The notes below the pieces were generated by a model. The model ran no database searches. It saw nothing but the letters and a program-made list of their open reading frames with translations, and was not told the DNA's origin. This document shows positions 1 to 8,659 of a stretch of DNA of 64,000 nt, piece after piece. The first letter of the stretch is position 1. Each line of letters begins with the position of its first letter. Made by a program: the position numbers and the translations under genes. The stretch comes from an uncultured Eubacteriales bacterium (GTDB taxonomy: Bacteria; Bacillota; Clostridia; Oscillospirales; Acutalibacteraceae): contig CAKTEE010000006.1 in NCBI GenBank assembly GCA_934546985.1, positions 132,760-196,759 on the forward strand, given 5' to 3'.

Positions 1-1
1 T

Positions 2-505
2 GCCAAACGCTGTGAAGATGCGGGCGCCGCCGCTATTACCGTCCACGGGCGCACGAAACAGCAGATGTATGCACCGCCTGTGGATTATAAAACAATCCGA
101 AAAGTGAAAGCTGCAGTATCAATTCCTGTCATCGGCAACGGAGATGTCGAGGATGGGCTTTCTGCCGCAAAAATGCTGGAACTGACAAACTGCGATTACA
201 TTTTAGTTGGGCGCGGTGCGTTGGGCAGACCGTGGGTATTTTCCCAAATTTCCGCATGGCTTGGACAGGAACGCATATTGGACGAGCCGCCTATCAGTCA
301 ACGCATGGTGATTATGATACGCCATATTAAACGCCTCGTTAAATACAAGGGCGAATATATCGGTATGCGGGAAGCCCGCAAACATGCCGCATGGTATATG
401 AAAGGAATCCGCGGCGCGGCAGGATACCGGCAGGAAATCGGCAAACTGAACACTCTGGAACAGCTGGAAGAACTGGCATACCATGTTGTAAAAGAAAATA
501 CATAA
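2..505 (+). CDS. dusB: tRNA-dihydrouridine synthase, 3' part (5' end outside window)
   Basis: The reading frame is open from base 2 and ends at 503-505, so this is the C-terminal ~167 residues of a Dus enzyme. Dus proteins are FMN enzymes that reduce uridine to dihydrouridine in tRNA D-loops. Visible family motifs are TVHGRT near the start (TIM-barrel active-site region), IPVIGNGDV, and the FMN phosphate-binding stretch VGRGALGRPWVF. The helical C-terminal domain follows (residues ~95-165, HAAWYMKGIRGAAGYR). DusB-type assignment rests on GRGALGRPW and the length of the tail. A strong terminator follows at once, so it is the last gene of its transcript. Confidence 0.93.
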   Translation, partial: AKRCEDAGAAAITVHGRTKQQMYAPPVDYKTIRKVKAAVSIPVIGNGDVEDGLSAAKMLELTNCDYILVGRGALGRPWVFSQISAWLGQERILDEPPISQRMVIMIRHIKRLVKYKGEYIGMREARKHAAWYMKGIRGAAGYRQEIGKLNTLEQLEELAYHVVKENT

Positions 506-548
506 AAACACCGGACGTCACTTCATATTTAGACGTCCGGTGTTTTTT
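506..548 (+). terminator. intrinsic terminator after dusB
   Basis: A 12-bp perfect stem (ACACCGGACGTC / GACGTCCGGTGT) is followed by a run of six T on the plus strand. The A run before the stem means it may also serve the minus-strand gene that ends at 561. Confidence 0.9.
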
Positions 549-560
549 CTTAATAATATG

Positions 561-875
561 TTAAAGAATCCGTGAAATCTTGCCGTAAATATTGTCTCTG
601 CCGACCCAGCCATTTACATGTCCATGATTATTCCCTATCTGATACCGCCCATTTTTAACAGCAAGAATTTTATGCAAATAAAAATGCCCTTTTACTTTAC
701 AAAACACGATATCATTTTTCTTCAATTCCGTTCCCTCTGTTATATGCTTAACTTCCACTGGCTGGCCAGAAGCAAGAATTGGCGTCATGGACTGCCCGAA
801 TCCAATAATAATTCCATCCTCGCCTGCTTTCAGCTTTTCAGCCGAATAAGCGCTTTCTTTTCCCCGAAACAACAA
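561..875 (-). CDS. small S24/S26-like (LexA/signal-peptidase fold) protein
   Basis: 104 residues. The motif GQSMTPIL (residues ~27-34) is the serine motif of LexA/signal-peptidase-fold proteases. The stretch DIVFCKV...YLHKILAV carries a His-Lys-Ile where SipW/ER-type S26B peptidases have His-Arg-Ile/Val as general base. There is no transmembrane segment, so it is not a normal membrane signal peptidase; it could be a soluble self-cleaving or chaperone-like domain. It starts with TTG (875), with a perfect AAGGAGG seven bases upstream and no better ATG. Function is not known; catalysis is inferred from the motifs only. Confidence 0.72.
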   Translation of the reverse strand: MLFRGKESAYSAEKLKAGEDGIIIGFGQSMTPILASGQPVEVKHITEGTELKKNDIVFCKVKGHFYLHKILAVKNGRYQIGNNHGHVNGWVGRDNIYGKISRIL

Positions 876-955
876 ATATCCCCTCCTTATCCTTTTAAAA
901 ATATGTTTTCTTTCTCTTCATTCTAACGTTTGCATAGACGAATACCGACAACTGA

Positions 956-995
956 GCAAAAAATATCCCCGCCGGACAAGAGTCGTTCCGGCAGG
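956..995 (-). terminator. intrinsic terminator after the DUF4364 gene
   Basis: On the minus strand a 9-bp stem (CCTGCCGGA pairing with TCCGGCGGG, one G-T wobble) is followed by GGATATTTTTT, just after the stop of the gene at 1002. Confidence 0.7.
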
Positions 996-1001
996 GACGT
1001 T

Positions 1002-1565
1002 CTATTCTCTGGAACCTTCTGTCAGGCGGGAAATCAGACACTGATAAACATCCGCAGGCTTTTGCAGGAACTTCTCCCTAACCGTCTGCGCCTGCAATTC
1101 ATCGGCAACAAACAAACGCACGCTCATCAACTCCGTATCATTATCGAGAATTCTGCACGTAACAAAATATTTGCCATCCTTTTTTTCTACCGTAACAAGA
1201 TTTTCCTGTTCCCGTTTTGCTTTTGCAAGCAGATTCAGCGCCGCATTAACCGCCTTTTCACGCACGGTAACAGGCAAAGCGCTTTCCAGCATTTCCGCAG
1301 TCCTGCGCCCATTTGCCGTTATTTCATAGTAGGATGTATTCTGTCCTGCCGTTTCCGAAATACTTCCCGCTCCGACAAGTTCCAAAAGCGACTGGTTCAC
1401 TTCAAAATAATTTGCCAGCCCATACTCCTGCATCACTTCATTGATCGTTTCTTTTGACAATGGCTTGCCAATACTGCGCAGAAGATAACAAAGCAGCAAT
1501 CTAATATCGCTTTTACTCAGAAGCCCGCCCGGCTCTACTCCAGCTTCAAACGCATCAAAATCCAT
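1002..1565 (-). CDS. DUF4364 family winged-helix-like protein
   Basis: 187 residues that fit the DUF4364 family, a Firmicutes family predicted to be transcriptional regulators. Residues ~16-90 look like a winged helix: LSKSDIRLLLCYLLRSIGKPLS, then an ETINEVMQEYGLANYFEVNQSLLELV recognition region, then YYEITANGRRTAEMLE as wing. The C-terminal half (residues ~115-180) is an alpha/beta domain of unknown ligand. AGGAGG lies seven bases upstream of the ATG. It stands alone between two terminators. No operator was recognised. Confidence 0.85.
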   Translation of the reverse strand: MDFDAFEAGVEPGGLLSKSDIRLLLCYLLRSIGKPLSKETINEVMQEYGLANYFEVNQSLLELVGAGSISETAGQNTSYYEITANGRRTAEMLESALPVTVREKAVNAALNLLAKAKREQENLVTVEKKDGKYFVTCRILDNDTELMSVRLFVADELQAQTVREKFLQKPADVYQCLISRLTEGSRE

Positions 1566-1770
1566 GGTAACGCCTCCTGTTTTCTCTATTTATAAGATTA
1601 ACACAATTTACTGTAAAATGGAAGTGCCCTTCCTGAGAAAGCCCCGTGAGTCATTGATACTCATTTCCATATTTTTTCTGACTGATAAAAAAACATACAA
1701 AAATCATAGAAAATTCAGTACGGACAGCATAAAAAATTAAAAAAGCCTAATTTTGTTTACTTTTCATGTA

Positions 1771-1799
1771 TTGCATTAACCCGCGCGTGGGATTATAAT
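1771..1799 (+). promoter_or_regulatory. sigma-70 promoter for the DUF1858 gene
   Basis: TTGCAT (1771-1776) and a perfect TATAAT (1794-1799) are separated by 17 bp, about 25 bp before the ribosome binding site of the gene at 1832. The rest of the 266-bp gap (1566-1770) is AT-rich and shows no other feature. Confidence 0.82.
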
Positions 1800-1831
1800 A
1801 ATAACAGTTTTAAAGTAAAGGAGCAACGCAC

Positions 1832-2041
1832 ATGACTGAAATTAATAAAGATATGACCATCGGCGATATTCTGGACGCTGACCGCGAAACTGCCACATTT
1901 TTTCTGAATATGGGGATGCATTGTCTTGGCTGCCCTGCCTCCCGCGGGGAAACAGTAGAACAAGCATGTATGGTACACGGTGTTGACTGTAATGCACTGG
2001 TTGCGGAAATTAACGCTTATCTGAAAAGCAAACAGCAATAA
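1832..2041 (+). CDS. DUF1858 (prismane-associated redox disulfide) protein
   Basis: 69 residues matching DUF1858, found beside or fused to hybrid-cluster proteins and in stand-alone form in anaerobes. It begins MTEINKDMTIGDIL, and the conserved MGMHCLGCPASRGETVEQA holds the CxxC pair (Cys-31 and Cys-34), with a third cysteine in HGVDCNAL. A redox or metal role is expected for the family but not proven. No hybrid-cluster gene lies nearby. RBS is AAAGGAG; it is transcribed from the promoter at 1771. Confidence 0.9.
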   Translation: MTEINKDMTIGDILDADRETATFFLNMGMHCLGCPASRGETVEQACMVHGVDCNALVAEINAYLKSKQQ

Positions 2042-2060
2042 AATTTCCACTGTTCATTCA

Positions 2061-2096
2061 AAACCGTCCCTTTCTTTATTGATTGGGGCGGTTTGT
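2061..2096 (+). terminator. hairpin between DUF1858 and MFS genes
   Basis: AAACCGTCCC and GGGGCGGTTT form a ~10-bp stem with a 14-base loop followed by GTTTAT. It ends only a few bases before the AAAGGAG of the permease, so it may act as a partial terminator that lowers permease expression relative to DUF1858. Confidence 0.72.
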
Positions 2097-2117
2097 TTAT
2101 GTAAAGGAGCAAGAAAT

Positions 2118-3347
2118 ATGCGCAAACAAAACGTTGCTGTAAAAGAGAAGCTGCCTTCCAGTTTCCGTCCTTTTCTCCTGATGCATACGGGATATCTGGT
2201 ATTTTTTAATTTGCCAAGCATTTTTATTAATACCTTTTTTCTTTCTATCGTTGATGATGCACGTTTTACTTACATGTACAACATTATCCTGTATCTGATT
2301 CAGGGGATTATGATGATTGCAGGCGCATATGCCCTGCGTAAAATACCTTCCCGATACTGCACAAGAATCGGAATTTTACTGAGCAGCGTCGGTTATCTTT
2401 TACTTTTGCTGCTGCGGGAACAATCTGTTCGTTTTATGCCTCTGCTTGCTCTTGTTATGGGCACAGGCGGCGCATTTTATTGGATTAGTTTTGCAATGCT
2501 CCTGACAGATTCCAGCAGTGACAGCAGCAGGGACAAGGCTTACAGTTCTATCGGCTTAGTCGGCGCTGTTGTAACGCTGATTATCCCATTTACTTCCGGC
2601 AACATTATTCGTTCCTTTACAGACAGCACTGGTTATTTTGTTATTTTCGGCATTGCTTTCTGCATGGCGATAATAACTGTGTTTCTCTCCATGCATATCC
2701 ATGAAAAAAACGCCGAGCAGGGCAAAAGCAGGTTTTATGAAGCGATTCAGTTAATTAAAAATACGCGCAGTGCAAAATTCAGTTATGCCGCTATTGCCGC
2801 GCTTGGCCTGCGCGAAGGTTCTGTGAGTTTTGTTTTAAACATACTGCTTTATCAGATGCTGAAAGATGAACGCATTATTGGCATCAATACCTTCCTGACA
2901 GGTGCGGCGGCAATTTTTGCAAATATGCTGTGTGCAAGGATTATGCGCCCGAACAACCGTGTTCGCATATTTAATATCTCAACTACGATTCTTCTGACGA
3001 TATGTTTATTGCTCATTTTTCAATTGAATGTGTTTACAGTAATCCTGACAGGTATGGCAACATTTGCGTTAACTGCCCTGATGAATAATGCGGCAAACAG
3101 CGTTTATTTTGCAGCCTTTGACGATACAGGGCTAACCAGTACACTTCGTCCCGAAATGTTTGCAATTAAAGAAGTAATACTCGGCGCAGGACGTATCGCA
3201 GGCATCTTTATTTTATATTTCCTGCCGCCGACTTTCTTCTGGTGTGCCATTGGGCTGATTATTCTGACAGGACTTCAATACATAACGGGCGCGCTGTGCC
3301 ATCTTAGTGTTACAGCCAGAAAAAGAGAAAAGGAGCTGCAACAATGA
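2118..3347 (+). CDS. MFS-type multidrug/solute transporter
   Basis: 409 residues with about 12 hydrophobic helices, the usual MFS size. A soluble central loop (HIHEKNAEQGKSRFYEAIQLIKNTRSAKFS) divides two six-helix halves. No substrate-defining motif was recognised. I chose the ATG at 2118 because GGAG lies seven bases upstream; an in-frame start at 2079 would sit inside the preceding hairpin. The stop overlaps the trmK start (ATGA), so the two are translationally coupled. Confidence 0.83.
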   Translation: MRKQNVAVKEKLPSSFRPFLLMHTGYLVFFNLPSIFINTFFLSIVDDARFTYMYNIILYLIQGIMMIAGAYALRKIPSRYCTRIGILLSSVGYLLLLLLREQSVRFMPLLALVMGTGGAFYWISFAMLLTDSSSDSSRDKAYSSIGLVGAVVTLIIPFTSGNIIRSFTDSTGYFVIFGIAFCMAIITVFLSMHIHEKNAEQGKSRFYEAIQLIKNTRSAKFSYAAIAALGLREGSVSFVLNILLYQMLKDERIIGINTFLTGAAAIFANMLCARIMRPNNRVRIFNISTTILLTICLLLIFQLNVFTVILTGMATFALTALMNNAANSVYFAAFDDTGLTSTLRPEMFAIKEVILGAGRIAGIFILYFLPPTFFWCAIGLIILTGLQYITGALCHLSVTARKREKELQQ

Positions 3348-4060
3348 TTCAGGACAACTGCCAAATAAAACTCACCCCCAGGCTTCAGCTTGCCGCAGAT
3401 ATGGCAAGACCATGCGTAACCGCAGCGGATATCGGCACGGACCACGCTTATCTGCCCGCTTACCTGATACATTATAAACAATGCCCCCATGTCATAGCCG
3501 CTGACCTCCGTCAGGGACCGCTGAACAATGCAGCGGAAACTTTGAAAAAATACCAGATTGGTCAGGAAGCTGAACTTCGCTTATGTAATGGTCTTGACGG
3601 AATTAACCCAGAAGAAGCATATGACATTTTTATTTGCGGGATGGGCGGAGACATGATTTGCCACATACTTTCCCGTGCGCCATGGATTAAAAACAGCGCT
3701 TACCATTTGATTCTTCAGCCAATGACCCGTGCCGCAGAGGTCCGCCGATACCTGTGCGCAGAAGGGTTTGATATTTTGGAAGAACGTGCGGCACGAGAAA
3801 CGGAACACTGTTACACCGTTCTTTGTGCTGAATTTACGGGTCATATTTATCCGGCAGATGAAGTCTTTCTGCAAATCGGAAAACTTTCCCACCATCTTGA
3901 TGAAAACGCTCGGTTTTACATTCTGCGTCAAGCCCAGCGGCTGGAAGCCAAAGCGCGCGGTATGGAAAAATCCGCCACAAATACAGGCGGTGCACAGGCA
4001 TTTTACGAATTAGCGCAAAAAATCCGAAAAATTTTGGATTATCCATTCGCAGGTCTATGA
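3344..4060 (+). CDS. trmK: tRNA (adenine-22-N1)-methyltransferase
   Basis: 238 residues. The SAM-dependent enzyme methylates N1 of A22 in tRNA. Key TrmK sequence signs are ADIGTDHAYLPAYLI (motif I, residues ~27-41), IAADL (acidic loop after beta 2), IFICGMGGDMI (motif IV) and LILQPM. The C-terminal ~60 residues form a helical tail typical of the family. In many Firmicutes trmK sits upstream of a Nif3/YqfO gene, as it does here. The start overlaps the permease stop by four bases. Confidence 0.93.
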   Translation: MIQDNCQIKLTPRLQLAADMARPCVTAADIGTDHAYLPAYLIHYKQCPHVIAADLRQGPLNNAAETLKKYQIGQEAELRLCNGLDGINPEEAYDIFICGMGGDMICHILSRAPWIKNSAYHLILQPMTRAAEVRRYLCAEGFDILEERAARETEHCYTVLCAEFTGHIYPADEVFLQIGKLSHHLDENARFYILRQAQRLEAKARGMEKSATNTGGAQAFYELAQKIRKILDYPFAGL

Positions 4061-4117
4061 TAATTCATAATTTTACAGTATAATAAAAACATAAAATAAC
4101 TATAAGGAGTGAGATGG

Positions 4118-4948
4118 ATGGCAAAAGTTATTGATATTTACAATTATCTTGATGAACTCGCGCCGTTTTCCACGCAGGAAGGCTGGGATAACAGCGGTAT
4201 GCTGGTGGGTGATTTTGAAAAAGAAATCAACTGCGTTGCCGTAGTATTGGATATTACGCCTGCGGCGATTACTACCGCTAAAGATTTAGGCGCAGGATTG
4301 ATTGTCAGCCATCATCCCGTAATATTTAAACCGCAAAAATGCTTTAAAACAGGGAACATTGCTTATGAACTGGCAGTCAGCGGTATTTCTGCTATTTGCA
4401 CCCACACTTGCCTTGACAATGCGTCCGGCGGAGTCAATGATGTTTTAGCGGAAAAAATAGGACTAACCAATGTATTCCCAATGATTGACGCAGACGGAGA
4501 AAGTACCATGGTTCGCATCGGCGATTTTAACACAGAACTCACCCCGAAAGAAATGGACGCAATCAGCAATATGATAAAAGACAGCGACCTTGACTGCACC
4601 AACTTTACACCTGCTGAATTTGCCGCCTACATAAAGGCACGCATTGGGACAGGCTGTGTGCGTTACTGTAAAGGAACAAACATTATAAAAACTGTTGCAG
4701 TCTGCGGCGGGTCCGGCGGCTCTTTTATCAATGACGTCATTGCATCCGGTGCGGACGCATTTGTTACAGGCGACGCTAACCATCATGATTTTCTTGATGC
4801 ACGCGCGGCGGGGCTGACTTTAGTTGCCGCAGGGCATTTTAATACAGAGGATCCAGTGATTGAACCCCTTGCAAGGAAGCTTGCCGCTAAATTCCCGGCA
4901 GTTAAAATTATTCGTCTGAAACAGGCCGACCCTATCCTTAGCTTTTAA
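4118..4948 (+). CDS. Nif3-like dinuclear metal centre protein (YqfO type)
   Basis: 276 residues. The family binds two metal ions; its cellular role is unclear (GTP cyclohydrolase I type 2 annotation is common but weak). Metal-binding signatures are visible: GWDNSGMLVGD, LIVSHHPVIF, CTHTCLDNASGGVND, and C-terminal GHFNTEDPVI. The start is the ATG at 4118 behind AAGGAG (4104-4109); a GTG at 4109 is part of that RBS. A TATAAT lies at 4079-4084 without a good -35 box. Confidence 0.9.
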   Translation: MAKVIDIYNYLDELAPFSTQEGWDNSGMLVGDFEKEINCVAVVLDITPAAITTAKDLGAGLIVSHHPVIFKPQKCFKTGNIAYELAVSGISAICTHTCLDNASGGVNDVLAEKIGLTNVFPMIDADGESTMVRIGDFNTELTPKEMDAISNMIKDSDLDCTNFTPAEFAAYIKARIGTGCVRYCKGTNIIKTVAVCGGSGGSFINDVIASGADAFVTGDANHHDFLDARAAGLTLVAAGHFNTEDPVIEPLARKLAAKFPAVKIIRLKQADPILSF

Positions 4949-4968
4949 AGAAAACCGGAGGACACAAC

Positions 4969-6726
4969 GTGGCATTTGATGGAATCTTTTTATCCTTTTT
5001 AAAAAATGAATTAACGGACGCTGTTGTTAATGCAAGAGTCGAAAAAATATATCAGCCCTCACCTGAGGAACTGGTTGTTTCCATGCGCGGAAAAGAAGGC
5101 CACAAAAAGCTTCTTTTCTCTGTACGTGCAAACAGTCCCCGCGTACAACTAACCAACATCACGCCGGAAAATCCGGCAGTTCCGCCGATGCTGTGCATGC
5201 TTCTGCGTAAACATTTATCCGGCGCGCGACTGGTTGATATTCGTCAGCCTGGTCTGGAACGTATTCTGTTTTTTGATTTTGACGGCACAAATGAAATGGG
5301 CGATGCCGTCAGGCTGACGCTTTGTATTGAAATAATGGCACGTCATAGCAATATTATCCTAATGAATGAATCCGGAAAAATTTTGGATTCTGTAAAACGT
5401 GTTGATATCACTACTTCATCGGTACGTCAGGTATTGCCGGGAATGCAGTACCAACTCCCACCTGCACAGGATAAATTGGATATTACAGCCTGTGCACCGG
5501 AAGAAATTCTGTCTTCCATGCTGAACGGAAAAAATTTACTGCTGCCAAAAGCTCTGCAACAAGTATTGCAAGGGGCTTCGCCTTTGGTTTGCCGTGAACT
5601 TGCCAATCTTTGCCACGGCAGTGAAAAGCTTATTTCTGCACTTGGTGAAGATAAATCTCAAAGGCTCCTTTTCTTTTTGAAACGTCTGCAAGAACTTACT
5701 TTAGACGGAAAAGGCAAACCGATCATGGTTATGGACGTTAGCGGTAAGCCCATTGATTTTTCATTTACAGAAATTACACAATACGGATTGCAGGCAATTA
5801 CGAAAGAATACAGCAGTTATTCTGAACTTCTTGACAATTTCTACGCGGAAAGGGATCGAATTGAACGTACACGTCAACGATCCCATGATTTACTTCGCAT
5901 TCTTACAAATGCAAGCGAACGCATTACCCGAAAACTGAATTCCCAACATCTGGAACTGAAAACTTGCGCTGACCGCGAAACCTTAAAAATGTACGGCGAT
6001 ATTATTAATGCAAACCTTTATAAACTAAATAAAGGCGCTTTGTTTTATGATTTAGAAGATTTTTATCACGATTATAAAACCATACGCATTCCTGTTGACC
6101 CAGCATTAACACCATCCCAAAATGCACAGAAATATTACAAGGAATACCAAAAAGCACGCACTGCGGAAACTATGCTGACTCGCTTGATTGAACAGGGCGA
6201 AAAAGAACTGGAATACATTGACACTGTTTTCGACAGCCTAAGCCGTGCCGATACCGAACGGGAACTTGCGGAAATTAAGGAAGAACTCGCAGAGCAAGGA
6301 TATTTGAAACAAACAAAAAACCGTGGCAAAGTAAAAAAAGCCGCAGCATTAAAACCAATTTCTTTTATTTCTAATGACGGATTTCCTATTTTAGTTGGCA
6401 GGAACAACCGGCAAAATGACCGCCTGACGCTCCATGACGCTGCAAAAAATGACATTTGGTTCCATACAAAGGGAATTCCGGGTTCTCATGTTATTATAGT
6501 TACACAGGGACAAACTCCGCCTCCCACCACTCTGGAACAGGCCGCACTCCTTGCGGCTTTTCATAGTAAAGCCCGGGAATCCTCAGGCGTTGCTGTAGAC
6601 TATACCGCAGTCAAGAATGTGAAAAAGCCTTCTGGAGCAAAGCCAGGTATGGTAATTTACGAAAACTACTCCACTGCTTATGTTACACCGAACAGAGATT
6701 CTATCGAAAAGCTCCGCGAAAATTAG
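4969..6726 (+). CDS. rqcH: ribosome quality control protein RqcH (NEMF/NFACT family)
   Basis: 585 residues. RqcH binds stalled 50S subunits and recruits tRNA-Ala to add C-terminal alanine tails that mark the nascent chain for decay. Domain order fits: NFACT-N (residues 1-~200, with LVDIRQPGLERILFF holding the aspartate-arginine region), helix-hairpin-helix and coiled coil (~290-420, with many charged residues), and the DUF814/NFACT-R domain (~450-560; NDIWFHTKGIPGSHVII). The start is GTG with GGAGG upstream. The older family name is fibronectin-binding protein A. Confidence 0.94.
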   Translation: MAFDGIFLSFLKNELTDAVVNARVEKIYQPSPEELVVSMRGKEGHKKLLFSVRANSPRVQLTNITPENPAVPPMLCMLLRKHLSGARLVDIRQPGLERILFFDFDGTNEMGDAVRLTLCIEIMARHSNIILMNESGKILDSVKRVDITTSSVRQVLPGMQYQLPPAQDKLDITACAPEEILSSMLNGKNLLLPKALQQVLQGASPLVCRELANLCHGSEKLISALGEDKSQRLLFFLKRLQELTLDGKGKPIMVMDVSGKPIDFSFTEITQYGLQAITKEYSSYSELLDNFYAERDRIERTRQRSHDLLRILTNASERITRKLNSQHLELKTCADRETLKMYGDIINANLYKLNKGALFYDLEDFYHDYKTIRIPVDPALTPSQNAQKYYKEYQKARTAETMLTRLIEQGEKELEYIDTVFDSLSRADTERELAEIKEELAEQGYLKQTKNRGKVKKAAALKPISFISNDGFPILVGRNNRQNDRLTLHDAAKNDIWFHTKGIPGSHVIIVTQGQTPPPTTLEQAALLAAFHSKARESSGVAVDYTAVKNVKKPSGAKPGMVIYENYSTAYVTPNRDSIEKLREN

Positions 6727-6734
6727 GTCTCGCA

Positions 6735-6766
6735 TTTTACACTTAAAAAGGGTGTAAATATTTTTC
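6735..6766 (+). terminator. terminator after rqcH
   Basis: A weak AT-rich stem (TTTACAC / GTGTAAA) is followed by TATTTTTC. Confidence 0.62.
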
Positions 6767-6774
6767 AACTGCTC

Positions 6775-7024
6775 TATATCGGAGGATTTACAATTTTAAA
6801 AGAAAGTTACAGGGTAATTTATTATAATCTCTTAACCTCTTGCAAACTCAATTTGTACCTGCACAAAATTGAGAGTAAATAAAGAATACAATTTACTTGT
6901 AAAACATCTTGCTGAAAGACAAGGTATTACAGAATTACTCAAATCTCAAAACCAAATGCTTTCATGCAGAAGATCAATAATACCGCTAATCAAGCAAGAG
7001 AGATTGTATATAAAATAATATACA
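6775..7024 (+). pseudogene. tnpV: decayed TnpV-family transposon protein remnant
   Basis: Three frame segments together read like a TnpV protein, a small protein of Tn4451-type mobile elements. Segment 1 (about 6775-6875) gives LKESYRVIYYNLLTS then CKLNLYLHKIE. Segment 2 (about 6875-6960) gives NKEYNLLVKHLAERQG then ITELLKSQNQML. Segment 3 (about 6959-7024) gives FMQKINNTANQAREIVYKI. Two frameshifts and the lack of an N-terminus make it non-functional. The match is from memory of the family consensus (NLLTSGKL...LAE.QGVTE.LK..NQM..V..MNN); no search was run. It marks an old mobile-element insertion at the border of the island that follows. Confidence 0.78.
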
Positions 7025-7035
7025 CTATATAACTT

Positions 7036-7062
7036 AACGAGGTAGGCATTGCCTACCTCGTT
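7036..7062 (-). terminator. perfect hairpin overlapping the SirTM stop codon
   Basis: A 12-bp perfect inverted repeat (AACGAGGTAGGC, 3-base loop). The stop codon of the minus-strand gene lies inside the stem. The minus-strand tail (AAGTTATAT) is only weakly T-rich, so termination is probable but not certain. Confidence 0.6.
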
Positions 7063-7928
7063 GCTATTTCTTCGATTACTTTTGATATGTCTGTGTCAAT
7101 ACATATTGACTGATGCTCAATTTCTTTTGGACAAACTGCCTCGCCCATATTTATGCAAGCATAGATTGCATTCGGATTTTGTGCAGTCAGCTTCCAAAAA
7201 GGATATTTGATAATGACAGGCGTATTATATCCGACACCAATTTCAAGATAAAGTACATTTAATTCTTTATGACTACGTATAAATTTACCGTATCTTTCGC
7301 TTGATTTATACCACCCTTTATCCTGAACAAATTTATCATCTGCCCTTAAATTTGTGACAAGAAATTTCCCGCAATAAGGGCATTTCGGTATAAGTTCACT
7401 CGGTATTTTCATATTTTTTTGCTTATCATACATTGCTTTAATAGTTTCTTCATTATCAAAGGTTTCCTGACAGCAAGGCTCACTACACTGAAAAAGTCCG
7501 TAATCTCCTTGAGTATAAAATAATCTCTCTTTATCAAACTCAGCCTTTTGAAAACAATGATCAACATTAGTCGTAATGATAAAATAATCCTTATTCTTAA
7601 CTAAATCATAAAATCTGCTATATAAATCTGACGGAATAGCCATATAACGATTAACATAAATATATCTGCTCCAATATGCCCAAAATTCTTCCTGTGTTTC
7701 ATACGGATAAAATCCGCCATAGTACATATCATTAAAACCATATTTTTGATCTAAATCTGAAAAATATTTATTAAATCTTTCACCGCTGTAGGTAAAGCCT
7801 GTGGCAGTCGAAAATCCTGCACCTGCTCCGATAACTACTGCATCACATTCATTAAGCGCCTTTTTTAATTTATCAATCTGAACAGAGTAATTCTCTGTAG
7901 ATTTTATAATCCTTATCCTTGAAAACAT
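7053..7928 (-). CDS. SirTM-type (class M) sirtuin, putative protein ADP-ribosyltransferase
   Basis: 291 residues of the Sir2 fold. NAD-binding motif GAGAGFSTATGFTYSG (residues ~36-51), TTNVDHCFQKAEF (the conserved N-D-H region near 118-130), and RLFYTQGDYGLFQCSEPC. Two zinc-type cysteine pairs are seen (C-CC near 148-154 and CPYCGK). Class M sirtuins of staphylococci and streptococci ADP-ribosylate a lipoylated GcvH-like protein and are encoded next to a macrodomain hydrolase, as here. No GcvH-L or lipoate ligase gene is present in this window, so the target is unknown. The ATG at 7928 has AAGGTGA upstream and overlaps the macrodomain gene by 56 bp. Confidence 0.85.
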   Translation of the reverse strand: MFSRIRIIKSTENYSVQIDKLKKALNECDAVVIGAGAGFSTATGFTYSGERFNKYFSDLDQKYGFNDMYYGGFYPYETQEEFWAYWSRYIYVNRYMAIPSDLYSRFYDLVKNKDYFIITTNVDHCFQKAEFDKERLFYTQGDYGLFQCSEPCCQETFDNEETIKAMYDKQKNMKIPSELIPKCPYCGKFLVTNLRADDKFVQDKGWYKSSERYGKFIRSHKELNVLYLEIGVGYNTPVIIKYPFWKLTAQNPNAIYACINMGEAVCPKEIEHQSICIDTDISKVIEEIATR

Positions 7929-8652
7929 TGAATATCACCTTGATTTTACTGTTGGTTTTCTTTTTATATTCTTTAACCGTATTCACTGCAATTTCAGCAC
8001 CTTTATCGTTAGGAAAATGAAATTCACCTGTCGAAATACAGCAGAATGAAATGCTTTTTAAATCATATGTATCAGAAAGCTTCAGGCACTCTGTATAACA
8101 GGATTCAAGTAATTCTTTATCGCTTTTTTTGAGTGTACCATTTATAATCGGACCGACAGTATGAATAACATATTTACTTGGAAGATTATATGCAGGGGTT
8201 ATTTTTGCTTTGCCTGCCGACCCTTTACAAATTTGTTTCTGCATAATTTTATTACATTCTAAACGAAGCCTTACTCCTGCAAACGTATGAATACAATTAT
8301 CAACGCAGGCATGACAAGGACAAAAGCAACCCAAAAGCTGATCATTGGCAGCATTAACTATTGCATCCGTATCAATAGTTGTTATATCCCCCTGCCACAA
8401 ATAAATATCATCACTGTCAGGTATCAGCTTGTTTATATGAGTAATACCTTTTTTACTTACTTCTTCTTGCAGATATTCGTCCTCAACATTCAGATATTCA
8501 TCACTGATAGGTTCTGGCATACGCACATTAACAAGTGAACGATACAGATTAAATTGCTCACAAATATCGTCAGGTATTTCAACCTTACTGTATCTTGAAT
8601 TTTCTGAAAGCAGATATTTAATCAGTCAAATCAGCCGTTCATTTTGTGTCAT
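7873..8652 (-). pseudogene. zinc-containing macrodomain ADP-ribose hydrolase, broken by an early stop codon
   Basis: The frame reads from an ATG at 8650-8652 (MTQNERLI, then LIKYLLSENSRYSKVEIPDD, then ICEQFNLYRSLVN) into the intact macrodomain and ends at 7873. Codon 9 is TGA (8626-8628), where CGA (Arg) is the likely ancestor. The remainder could only start at GTG 8526 or ATG 8520, neither with a Shine-Dalgarno. The macrodomain has DAIVNAAND and the zinc-macro motif GCFCPCHACVDNCIH (Cys and His ligands). The family removes ADP-ribose from proteins modified by SirTM. The catalytic domain itself is undamaged, so low-level function from an internal start is possible. Confidence 0.8.
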
Positions 8653-8659
8653 AATATTT

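Noticed and set aside
930..1457. Open frame opposite the DUF4364 gene
   Set aside because: Shadow of a well-supported gene on the minus strand; no RBS.
8626..8628. TGA read as selenocysteine or as a sense codon
   Set aside because: TGA is used as a normal stop elsewhere in the window (for example in trmK and in the MFS gene), and no selenocysteine insertion context was seen.
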